Below are positions 1 to 6,927 of a stretch of DNA of 37,186 nt, piece by piece. The notes under the pieces were generated by a model. It made no database searches. It had not been told where the DNA came from and was given only the letters and a program-made list of their open reading frames with translations. The DNA comes from DASTCC01 sp035711465 (GTDB lineage: Bacteria; Acidobacteriota; Vicinamibacteria; Vicinamibacterales; SCN-69-37). Position 1 is the stretch's first letter. The number at the start of each line of letters is the position of its first letter. Where the stretch lies: assembly GCA_035711465.1 (NCBI GenBank), contig DASTCC010000466.1, positions 1 to 37,186 on the forward strand, written 5' to 3'. The position numbers were made by a program, and so were the translations under genes.

Positions 1-1038
1 TTCGAGAAGGAGCGCGAACGGTTTTTCAGACGCATGTGGGTGGGTGTCGGCAGGCTCGAGGTTCTGCCGCAGCGCGGCTCGTACCTGACGATCGACGTCG
101 CCGGCGACAGCTTGATCGTCGTCCGCGCCGACGACGCCGGCCGCGTGCGCGCGTATTACAACCTCTGCCGCCATCGCGGCACGCGGCTGTGCACCGAGCC
201 GCTCGGCCGGTTCGGCGGCGCGATCAAGTGTCCGTATCACGCGTGGACCTACGACTACGAGGGCAGGCTTCTGGGCGCGCCGCACATGGATGGCTCGCCC
301 GGCTTCGAGAAGAGCGAGTTTCCGCTGAACGGCGTCCACGCCGGCGTCTGGGACGGACACATCTTCGTCCGGTTGTCGGCGACGGGATCGTCGCTCGCCG
401 AGCACCTCGGCGGCCTGCAGTCGAAGTTCCGGCCGTGGCAGATGGACGAGCTCGTCCGCGGCGCGCGAATCACCTACGACGTGCGCGCCAACTGGAAGCT
501 GATCATCCAGAACTACAACGAGTGCCTGCACTGTCCGACGCTGCACCCGGCGCTGAACAAGCTCTCGCACTATCTCTCCGGCGAGAACGAAGCGCTGCAG
601 CCGACCTACATGGGCGGACGGATGGACCTCGCCGACGGCGTGGCGACGATGTCCATGGACGGAACCTGCCTGCGCGATCCGCTGCCGGGCCTGTCACCTC
701 AGGAACGCCGCTGCGTCTACTACTACTCGGTTTTTCCGAATTTCCTGGTCGCGCCTCATCCTGATTACGTGCTGGTGCACACGCTCTGGCCCGAAGCCGT
801 CGATCGCACGCGGATCGTCTGCGACTGGCTCGTGGATCGCGACGAACGGGCCAAGCCGGACTTCGATCTCGCCGACGCGACGATGTTCTGGGACATGACG
901 AATCGCCAGGACTGGCACGTCTGCGAACTGGCACAGGCCGGCATCAGCTCGCGCGGCTACAGGCCGGGACCGTATTCGAATCGCGAGGACCTGCTCTACG
1001 CGTTCGATCGATTCGTCGTCCGGACGCTCGCCGACTGA
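1..1038 (+). CDS. Rieske non-haem iron oxygenase, alpha subunit (5' end outside window)
   Basis: The frame is open from base 1 and reads FEKERERFFRR before the first internal Met at 34, so the gene begins upstream and 345 residues are visible. Counting from that Met, a Rieske [2Fe-2S] motif is seen as C45-x-H47 and C66-x2-H69. The mononuclear iron site follows as E163-x2-H166-x4-H171 inside a START-like catalytic domain. The tail (DWHVCELAQAGISS, then GYRPGPYS) resembles the N-demethylating or choline-monooxygenase-like branch (GbcA and stachydrine demethylase type) rather than classic arene dioxygenases. Such enzymes hydroxylate or demethylate a small substrate using electrons from a separate reductase, which is not visible here. 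The convergent neighbour is a GcvT-like folate enzyme, compatible with capture of a released one-carbon unit. The substrate is not determinable. The stop codon (1036-1038) lies inside a long palindrome. Confidence 0.9.
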   Translation, partial: FEKERERFFRRMWVGVGRLEVLPQRGSYLTIDVAGDSLIVVRADDAGRVRAYYNLCRHRGTRLCTEPLGRFGGAIKCPYHAWTYDYEGRLLGAPHMDGSPGFEKSEFPLNGVHAGVWDGHIFVRLSATGSSLAEHLGGLQSKFRPWQMDELVRGARITYDVRANWKLIIQNYNECLHCPTLHPALNKLSHYLSGENEALQPTYMGGRMDLADGVATMSMDGTCLRDPLPGLSPQERRCVYYYSVFPNFLVAPHPDYVLVHTLWPEAVDRTRIVCDWLVDRDERAKPDFDLADATMFWDMTNRQDWHVCELAQAGISSRGYRPGPYSNREDLLYAFDRFVVRTLAD

Positions 1039-1183
1039 GGGGGGGCGCTGAGGGGGACGGAGCCCTTTTCCACAGATCTCGCGCGAAAAGGGACAGAGGT
1101 CGGCGTCGGTGTTCCCGACCTCTGTCCCTTTTCGCGCGAGATCTGTGGAAAAGGGCTCCGTCCCCCTCAGCGCCCCCCCTCAG
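1035..1183. repeat. Perfect palindrome, 69-bp arms, 11-bp loop, between convergent genes
   Basis: Bases 1035-1103 are the exact reverse complement of 1115-1183, with an 11-base spacer (1104-1114). I checked the pairing base by base in the sections compared. The stop codons of the two convergent genes (1036-1038 and 1180-1182) sit at mirror positions, so the element fills the whole intergenic gap. Each arm also holds a smaller imperfect hairpin: CCCTTTTC at 1063-1070 against GAAAAGGG at 1085-1092. This nested layout resembles two REP-like units head to head (a BIME-type element, of the kind mobilised by RAYT transposases in other bacteria). It would also fold as a bidirectional terminator. A fold-back assembly error cannot be excluded from sequence alone. 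Confidence 0.95.
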
Positions 1184-2376
1184 GGCGGCGTCTGCGTCTT
1201 TCGTTTCGGGTTGAAGAACGGCGTCCCCACGACGGTGGCGCTGACCCGGTGGCGCACGGCGTCGACCGTGTGCTCGATTTCGATCCGCGATCCCTGCCCG
1301 GCAAACGCCGCGTCGATCGTCGCCAGGCCGATCATGCGCTTCAGCACCGGCGACCAGGTCGACGACGTCATCCGGCCCACCTGACGGGATCCGGCATACA
1401 CGGGCACGGCGACGCGCGAGGCCGTCGCCTGCGCCAGCGGCGGCAAGCCGACCGCCTCGTACAGCCGCTCGACGTCCGGCCAGTGAACGGCGACGCCGAC
1501 GATGCGCCGCGCCGGTCCGCGCGCAGCCTCGGCGCGAAGGGCGTCGCGGCCGACGAACGCGGGCTTGTCGAGATCGACCAATCGGTCGAGGCCCATCTGC
1601 AGCGGCGAGTAGAGATGCGAGGTGGTCAGCGCCTTGCGGACGCTGAAGAAGTCGACGTCGATGAGCAGCAGCCCGGCCTCGATGCGGGCGACGTCCAGCG
1701 CCAGCATCCCCGCCGGTTTGAGTCCGTACGATCGACCCGCCTCGACAATCGCGTCCCACACCGTGTGCGCGTCGTCGCGATGGATCCAGACCTCGTAGCC
1801 GAGATCGCCGGTGTACCCGGTCCGCGAGATCTCGACCGCGCATCCGGCGATCTCCGCCCGCGTCACCCGGAAGTACTTCAGCGTCTCGAGATCGGCTTTG
1901 GCGATCGATCTGAGCAGCGCGGCCGAGGTCGGGCCCTGAAGCGCCAGCGCCGCCACCTCCTCGGAGATGTCCTCGACGTGCGCGTCGAGGCCGGCGCTCT
2001 GCTGCCGGATCCAGCGCAGATTGGGCTCGGCGGCCGTCCAGCGGAAGCGGTTCTCGGCCAGCCGCGTCACCGTGCCGTCGTCGAGCACGAGTCCGAGCTC
2101 GTCGCACCACGGCGTGTAGACGACCTGCCCGATCTTGAGTTTGGCGACGTCGCGAGTGATGACGCGGTCGACGAGCCGTGCGGCGTCCGCGCCGGTGATC
2201 AGATACTTGAACAGCGGGGAGATGTCGATGAGCGCCGTGCCGTTGCGGATGGCGTTGTATTCGTGCTCGTGGAGCGGCTCGTACGAGCTCGGCGCGAAGT
2301 AGCCGGCCCAGTCGCGGTAGTTGAGGCTCTCGCAGAGCGCGAAGGTGCGTTCGTGAAAGGGCGTGCCGACGGGCAT
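1180..2376 (-). CDS. GcvT-like aminomethyltransferase / folate-dependent demethylase
   Basis: This 398-residue protein has the full GcvT layout. There is an N-terminal folate-binding fold with a YTPWCDELGLVLDD segment (about residues 90-102), the signature RTGYTGDLGYEV (about 210-221), and a C-terminal beta-barrel ending in GTPFFNP. T-protein relatives transfer a one-carbon unit from an aminomethyl or N-methyl group to tetrahydrofolate in the cytoplasm. The usual ARDxLRxEAG segment is altered to ALDVARIEAG, so it is probably a specialised paralogue (dimethylglycine-, sarcosine- or DMSP-demethylase-like) rather than the glycine-cleavage protein. No gcvH or gcvP is nearby. The ATG at 2376 has GAGGA about six bases upstream. 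The DCC-family gene lies just upstream (8-bp gap), so the two are likely cotranscribed. Confidence 0.85.
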   Translation of the reverse strand: MPVGTPFHERTFALCESLNYRDWAGYFAPSSYEPLHEHEYNAIRNGTALIDISPLFKYLITGADAARLVDRVITRDVAKLKIGQVVYTPWCDELGLVLDDGTVTRLAENRFRWTAAEPNLRWIRQQSAGLDAHVEDISEEVAALALQGPTSAALLRSIAKADLETLKYFRVTRAEIAGCAVEISRTGYTGDLGYEVWIHRDDAHTVWDAIVEAGRSYGLKPAGMLALDVARIEAGLLLIDVDFFSVRKALTTSHLYSPLQMGLDRLVDLDKPAFVGRDALRAEAARGPARRIVGVAVHWPDVERLYEAVGLPPLAQATASRVAVPVYAGSRQVGRMTSSTWSPVLKRMIGLATIDAAFAGQGSRIEIEHTVDAVRHRVSATVVGTPFFNPKRKTQTPP

Positions 2377-2383
2377 CGGGTCC

Positions 2384-2785
2384 TCAGATCAGACGCTGGC
2401 GAATCTCGGGCGGCGGAACCTCGCACGCGTTCGATCGTCCGGCGATGCGATGCCGTATCGCGGCGACGACCTTGTAGGCGGCGTCGCGGATCGGACGCGG
2501 CACCAGCAGGAAGCCGCGCGCCATCGACCAGGGCCACGACAAGCGCGCGGCGATGCGCAGCGACGCTGTCGATCGAAGATAGACCTTGCCGTCCTCGATC
2601 AGCACGATGCTGCGCGCCGACTCGCGATCGACGCCGTGCGCGGCGAGAATCTCCACCGCCTGCGGCGTCTGCGAGGCGCCGAACCGGAAATAGCCGGCGG
2701 GATCCCGCCGGGCGATGAACTTGACGCTGCCCTCGCAGAACGCGCAAGTGCCGTCGAACAGCACGATCCCTCCCGGGGGCGGCAT
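2384..2785 (-). CDS. DCC-family thiol-disulfide oxidoreductase-like protein (DUF393)
   Basis: A small protein of 133 residues opening with IVLFDGTCAFCEGSVKF, the DxxCxxC signature of the DCC (DUF393) family, a predicted thioredoxin-like redox fold of unknown physiological partner. The rest shows the family's RSTASLRIAARLSWPW and IRDAAYKVVAAIRHRI helices. I chose the ATG at 2785. A TTG at 2800 is in frame, but it lies within the palindrome that looks like the promoter, and it would place the start upstream of the probable transcription start. The gene is first of a two-gene leftward unit with the GcvT-like gene and is divergent from a flavoprotein gene only 28 bp away. Confidence 0.85.
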   Translation of the reverse strand: MPPPGGIVLFDGTCAFCEGSVKFIARRDPAGYFRFGASQTPQAVEILAAHGVDRESARSIVLIEDGKVYLRSTASLRIAARLSWPWSMARGFLLVPRPIRDAAYKVVAAIRHRIAGRSNACEVPPPEIRQRLI

Positions 2786-2791
2786 GCGCTG

Positions 2792-2801
2792 ATTGTACAA
2801 T
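2792..2801. promoter_or_regulatory. Palindromic bidirectional -10 element (ATTGTACAAT)
   Basis: The 10-base perfect palindrome contains TACAAT on both strands. Rightward, TACAAT (2796-2801) is 12 bases before the ATG at 2814. Leftward, TACAAT (2797-2792) is 6 bases before the ATG at 2785. Neither start has a Shine-Dalgarno sequence. The two divergent genes would therefore use one shared symmetric -10 box and give very short or absent leaders. The promoter role is inferred from sequence and position. Confidence 0.6.
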
Positions 2802-2813
2802 CCCCGGGTTTCG

Positions 2814-4397
2814 ATGCCTGCCCGCTACGACGCGATCGTGATTGGCGCCGGCCACAACGGCCTCACGGCGGCCGCCTATCTGGCGCGCGCCGGACGCAAG
2901 GTCCTCGTCCTCGAGCGCCGGCACGTCGTCGGCGGCGCGGCGGTCACCGAAGAGATCTACCCCGGCTTCAAGTACTCGGTCTGCTCGTACGTGGTCTCGC
3001 TGCTGCGGCCCGAGATCATCCGCGAGCTCGACTTGCCGGCGCACGGCCTCGAGATCCTGCCGCTCGACGGCACGTTCACGCCGATGCCGAACGGCGATTA
3101 CCTCTGGCGCGTCAACGATCACGCGCGCACCTTCCGCGAGGTCGCACGCCACTCACGCGTCGACGCCGAGGTCTACGACGAGTACGGCCGCGCGATGGTG
3201 GAGATGGGCCGGTTCGCCAAGCACATCCTGGCGATGACGCCTCCCGATCCGTTCTCGATGCGCCTCCGCGATCTTGGCGTGCTGGCCGATCTCGCGAAGC
3301 GCTTCCGCGCCCTGCCCGATCGCGATCGCCACAACCAGCTCCAGCTGCTGACGATGAGCGCGGTCGATTTCCTCGATCAGTGGTTCGAGACCGACGTCCT
3401 GAAAGCGACGATGTCGGCGTCGGGAATCATCGGCACGTTCCTCGGCGTGCGATCGCCAGGCACCGCGTACGTGCTCCTCCACCACTACATGGGCGAGATC
3501 GACGGCGCGTTTCGATCGTGGGGCCTGTCGCGCGGCGGCACCGGCCAGGTCTCGCTGTCGATCGCCTCGGCCGCGGCCGCCGCCGGCGCGGAGATCCGCC
3601 TGAGCGCGCCAGTGGCGCGGATCGTCGTCGCCAACGGCGCGGCGACGGGCGTCGTGCTCGAGAACGGCGACGAGTGCCACGCGCCGGTCGTCGTCTCCAG
3701 CGTCGACCCGCATCTGACGTTCCTGAAGATGGTCGGCGCGAAGCACCTGCCCGACGACTTCGTCGAGGACATCCGCCACTACAAGTTCCGCGGCTCGTCC
3801 GGCAAGGTGAACATGGCGCTCGACGGCCTGCCCGACTTCACGGCGCGGCCTGGCGTCGGCGCGCACCTGCGCGGCGCGATCTCGATCTCGCCGTCGATCG
3901 ACTATATGGAACGCGCCTACGACGACGCGAAGTACGGGCGTTTCTCGCGGCGGCCGTACATCGACATCGTCATCCCGAGCCTCACCGATCCGAGCGTCGC
4001 GCCGCCGGGCAAGCACGTCATGTCCTGCTTCGTGCAGTACGCGCCGTACGAGCTGGCCGACGGGACATGGGACGACCAGCGCGAGGCGTTCGGCGACGCG
4101 GTGATCGACGCGATCTCCGAGTACGCGCCCAACATTCGCAACCTCATCCTCCATCGTCAGGTGCTGACGCCGCTCGACATCGAACGGGAGTTCGGTCTGA
4201 CCGAAGGGAACATCTTTCAAGGCGAGCTCACGCTCGAGCAGCTGTTCTTCCTGCGGCCGGCGCCGGGATGGGCGCGCTATCGCACGCCGGTGCGCGGCCT
4301 CTATCTGGGCGGATCGGCGACCCACCCGGGCGGCGGCATCATGGCCGCCCCGGGACGCAACGCCGCCGTCGAAGTGCTGCGCGACAAGAGGCGCTGA
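2814..4397 (+). CDS. Phytoene dehydrogenase-like FAD oxidoreductase (COG1233), copy 1
   Basis: A 527-residue flavoprotein. The N-terminal dinucleotide-binding motif is VIGAGHNGLTAAAYLARAG followed by VLVLERR. The C-terminal FAD segment is GLYLGGSATHPGGGI. The family includes carotenoid desaturases and isomerases and the eukaryotic PYROXD2 proteins; the sequence is closer to the PYROXD2-like branch than to CrtI. No carotenoid genes (crtB, crtE) are nearby, so a role in carotenoid synthesis is not supported and the substrate is unknown. The ATG at 2814 is preferred to an in-frame TTG at 2793 that lies within the promoter palindrome. The gene is followed after 8 bases by a clear paralogue. Confidence 0.9.
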   Translation: MPARYDAIVIGAGHNGLTAAAYLARAGRKVLVLERRHVVGGAAVTEEIYPGFKYSVCSYVVSLLRPEIIRELDLPAHGLEILPLDGTFTPMPNGDYLWRVNDHARTFREVARHSRVDAEVYDEYGRAMVEMGRFAKHILAMTPPDPFSMRLRDLGVLADLAKRFRALPDRDRHNQLQLLTMSAVDFLDQWFETDVLKATMSASGIIGTFLGVRSPGTAYVLLHHYMGEIDGAFRSWGLSRGGTGQVSLSIASAAAAAGAEIRLSAPVARIVVANGAATGVVLENGDECHAPVVVSSVDPHLTFLKMVGAKHLPDDFVEDIRHYKFRGSSGKVNMALDGLPDFTARPGVGAHLRGAISISPSIDYMERAYDDAKYGRFSRRPYIDIVIPSLTDPSVAPPGKHVMSCFVQYAPYELADGTWDDQREAFGDAVIDAISEYAPNIRNLILHRQVLTPLDIEREFGLTEGNIFQGELTLEQLFFLRPAPGWARYRTPVRGLYLGGSATHPGGGIMAAPGRNAAVEVLRDKRR

Positions 4398-4405
4398 GGT
4401 ACCGC

Positions 4406-5971
4406 GTGGCCGACGTCGTCATCATCGGAGGCGGACTGAACGGGCTCGTCGCCGGCGCGCTGCTGGCGAAACGGCACAAGTCCGTGCTCATCCTCGAGCG
4501 CCGCCCGATCGCCGGCGGTGCCGCGGTGACCGCCGAGATCGCGCCAGGCTTTCGCGCGCCGATCCTGAGCCACGCGCTCGGCCCCCTCGATCCTGACGTC
4601 ACGCGCGCGCTCGGGCTCGACTCGGCCGGTCTGCAGATCGTTCATTCGGACCCGGCACTCGTCTCGATCGCGCCCGGCGGGCGGACGGTCGCGTTCTCGC
4701 GGGACGCCGCCGCCACGGCGTCGGGCCTCGCCGCGGTGTCGGCGAGCGACGCGCAGCGATGGCCGGCCTTCGTGCAGACGATGGATCGCCTTGGCGGCGT
4801 GCTCGACGCGATCAACCATCGCCCGGCGCCGGATCTCGATCGCATCGCGCCCCGCGACTGGATCGATCTGCTGGCGATTGGCCGGACGGCGCGCCGACTG
4901 GATAAGCGAACGCTCGCGAAGCTGACCCGGTACGTGCCGATGGCCGTCGCCGATCTGGCCGGCGAGTGGTTCGAGACCGATCAGATTCGCGCCGCGATCT
5001 CGGCGCACGCCGTCTTCGGCAATCTCGCCGGGCCATGGTCTGCCGGCACCGGCGGCATGCTGTTGCAGCGCATCGCATCGGATCGGCTTCCCGTCGGGAG
5101 CGGCGCGACCACGAAAGGCGGTCCGGGCGCGGTCGCTGATGCGATCCGTCAGATCGCCGAGCGTGCGGGCGCGCAGATCCGTACGGGCGCCGAAGTGACG
5201 CGCATTCAGGTTCGCGACGGCCGGGTGACCGGGCTGGTGCTGGGGGACGGCATCGAAGTGGCGGCGACGACGGTGATCGCCGCGGTCGATCCGCGCCAGA
5301 CGTTCCTGAAGCTGGTCGATCCGGCGCACGTCCCGCCGACGTTTCTCGATCGCATGCGCCACTATCGCGCCCGCGGCGTCACCGCCAAGATCAACCTCGC
5401 GCTCGACACGACGCCGGCGATGGCGACGAGCGCCGGCACGCGCGCGCCGGCGCGCTGGCTGATCGCGCCGGCCGTTGACGACATCGAGCGCGCCTTCGAC
5501 GCCGCCAAGTACGGCGACCTCTCGCCGCGGCCCTGGCTCGACATCGCGATTCCGACGCTGCACGATCCGTCGCTGGCGCCGGCCGGCAAGCACGTGATGT
5601 CGATCGTCGCGCACTTCGCGCCGCGCGCGCTGCGCCAGGGCACGTGGGCGGAACGCCGCGACGAGATCGCGCGGAACGCCATCGCCGTGCTGACCGAATG
5701 CAGTTCCGGGATCGATCGCCAGATCGCGGCGCTGCAGATCGTCACCCCGGAAGATCTCGAGCAGCAGTGGGGCCTCTCGGGCGGCCACATCTTCCAGGGC
5801 GAGCCGACGATCGACCAGCTGTGGGCGGCGCGACCGCTGCTCGGCTGGGCGCGACACCGGTCGCCCGTCGCCGGCCTGTTCATGGCGAGTGCCGGGACGC
5901 ATCCCGGCGGCGGACTCACCGGGCTTCCCGCGCTTCTCGCCGCGGCGCGCGTCGGCGACGCTACCTCTTGA
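4406..5971 (+). CDS. Phytoene dehydrogenase-like FAD oxidoreductase (COG1233), copy 2
   Basis: A 521-residue paralogue of the preceding gene. It has VIIGGGLNGLVAGALLAKRH and LILERRPIAGGAAVT at the N terminus and ASAGTHPGGGLTGLPALLA at the C terminus. The shared landmarks WFETD, AKYG, HVMS and FQGE appear in the same order as in copy 1. The start is taken as the GTG at 4406, 8 bases after the upstream stop, with GAGG just before it. The frame stays open far upstream, but that part reads as a shadow of copy 1. The tandem pair may form a heterodimer or act on successive substrates (inference). The 3' end overlaps the convergent lipoprotein gene by 11 bases. Confidence 0.9.
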   Translation: MADVVIIGGGLNGLVAGALLAKRHKSVLILERRPIAGGAAVTAEIAPGFRAPILSHALGPLDPDVTRALGLDSAGLQIVHSDPALVSIAPGGRTVAFSRDAAATASGLAAVSASDAQRWPAFVQTMDRLGGVLDAINHRPAPDLDRIAPRDWIDLLAIGRTARRLDKRTLAKLTRYVPMAVADLAGEWFETDQIRAAISAHAVFGNLAGPWSAGTGGMLLQRIASDRLPVGSGATTKGGPGAVADAIRQIAERAGAQIRTGAEVTRIQVRDGRVTGLVLGDGIEVAATTVIAAVDPRQTFLKLVDPAHVPPTFLDRMRHYRARGVTAKINLALDTTPAMATSAGTRAPARWLIAPAVDDIERAFDAAKYGDLSPRPWLDIAIPTLHDPSLAPAGKHVMSIVAHFAPRALRQGTWAERRDEIARNAIAVLTECSSGIDRQIAALQIVTPEDLEQQWGLSGGHIFQGEPTIDQLWAARPLLGWARHRSPVAGLFMASAGTHPGGGLTGLPALLAAARVGDATS

Positions 5972-6755
5972 TCGGCACTTTGACGTCGACGGCCTTGGTG
6001 GTCGTGACGTGGATCGACGTCCCGCGCGGCAGCCTGACTTCCTCGCCCGGCGTCATCAGCACGGCCGTCGTTCCAGCGCCGCCGCCAATCGCCGCGCCGA
6101 TCGCCGCGCCCTTCCCGCCGCCGAGGATGCCGCCGACGATGGCGCCGCCGGCAGCAGGGATGCCGATCTTCTGCGCATCCTTCTTCTTCGTCGCCGGAGC
6201 GACGATCTCGAAGCGTGCGTCGATCGGATAGACCTCGTCGTGCGCAACGACGTTGGTGAACGCGAGCGCCAGGCTGGCACGCCCCTTGACCTTGCCGGCG
6301 GCCTTGACCTCGGCGACCGAACCCTTGATTGTGCTGCCGGCAGGCAGCGTCTCCACGCCGTCGACGGTGATCGGCCGGCTGAGGCTGGCCGCGACGGTGT
6401 CGCCGACGCTTGCCGATTCCGAGCTCACCGCAGAGGTCAGTTCGATGTCGAGCTTCGTCCCGGCCGGGATGGTCATCTCGCGGAACTTCGCCATCGGCGG
6501 CGGCTCGGGCGGCGTCGACTCGTCGACGACGCGCACGCTCGCGATCCGTTCGCGCGGCACCGTCTTCGTCGTCGGGCCGACATCGACCTTCACGGCCTCA
6601 TCACTTTTCGCGGACAGCGTCCCTTCCACGAACGCGCCGTCGTCGCGCGTGAGCTGGACGTCGGTGCCGATCGGCACCTTGTCGACATTCGGTTCTCTGG
6701 CGCAGCCCGCGGCGACGAGCGCCAACGCGACCATGCCTGCCGCCATTCTGGTCAT
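5961..6755 (-). CDS. Glycine-zipper lipoprotein with bacterial TrbI-like repeat domain
   Basis: A 264-residue predicted lipoprotein whose N terminus has the lipobox ALVAAGC (Cys18). A beta-rich middle region follows (IPAGTKLDIELTSAVSSESA, then GDTVAASLS and AGSTIKGSV). After it comes a glycine-zipper segment (GGAIVGGILGGGKGAAIGAA, about 195-225) and an RLPRGTSIHV end. It is clearly paralogous to the gene at 24477-25472. Such proteins are common in Acidobacteriota and are likely anchored in the outer membrane or periplasm; the role is unknown. I chose the ATG at 6755 because GGAGG lies five bases upstream. The upstream ATG at 6767 itself overlaps that Shine-Dalgarno sequence. Confidence 0.75.
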   Translation of the reverse strand: MTRMAAGMVALALVAAGCAREPNVDKVPIGTDVQLTRDDGAFVEGTLSAKSDEAVKVDVGPTTKTVPRERIASVRVVDESTPPEPPPMAKFREMTIPAGTKLDIELTSAVSSESASVGDTVAASLSRPITVDGVETLPAGSTIKGSVAEVKAAGKVKGRASLALAFTNVVAHDEVYPIDARFEIVAPATKKKDAQKIGIPAAGGAIVGGILGGGKGAAIGAAIGGGAGTTAVLMTPGEEVRLPRGTSIHVTTTKAVDVKVPIKR

Positions 6756-6927
6756 CGGTGCCTCCATGATCTACGACTCGCCGGTACCGAACGTGGCCGT
6801 AATCCCGCATCGAAGAAGAGGCGAAAGATCATCGCCAAGTGCCGGATTCGCCGACAGATAACTCGTCCAGGGAGGCTTGCGACAGGACTCCGTGTCTTTT
6901 GACGGCGGTACCTGTCTAATTCAGTGT

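Noticed and set aside
944..2110. Open frames of several hundred residues opposite or alongside real genes throughout the window
   Set aside because: High GC leaves few stop codons; these translations are Arg/Ala/Pro-rich with no domain motifs and lie on genes with clear family signatures.
2363..4405. Long open frame in phase with the second flavoprotein, reaching far upstream
   Set aside because: It reads through the first flavoprotein gene in another phase with Arg/Pro/Ala-rich nonsense; conserved flavoprotein sequence starts only at the GTG at 4406.
2814..5971. Carotenoid biosynthesis cluster
   Set aside because: Both flavoproteins are phytoene-dehydrogenase-like, but no crtB, crtE or cyclase gene is present and motifs favour the PYROXD2-like branch.
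6899..6922. TTGACG with TCTAAT as a promoter for the DUF1800 gene
   Set aside because: The spacer is only about 10 bases, too short for a -35/-10 pair.
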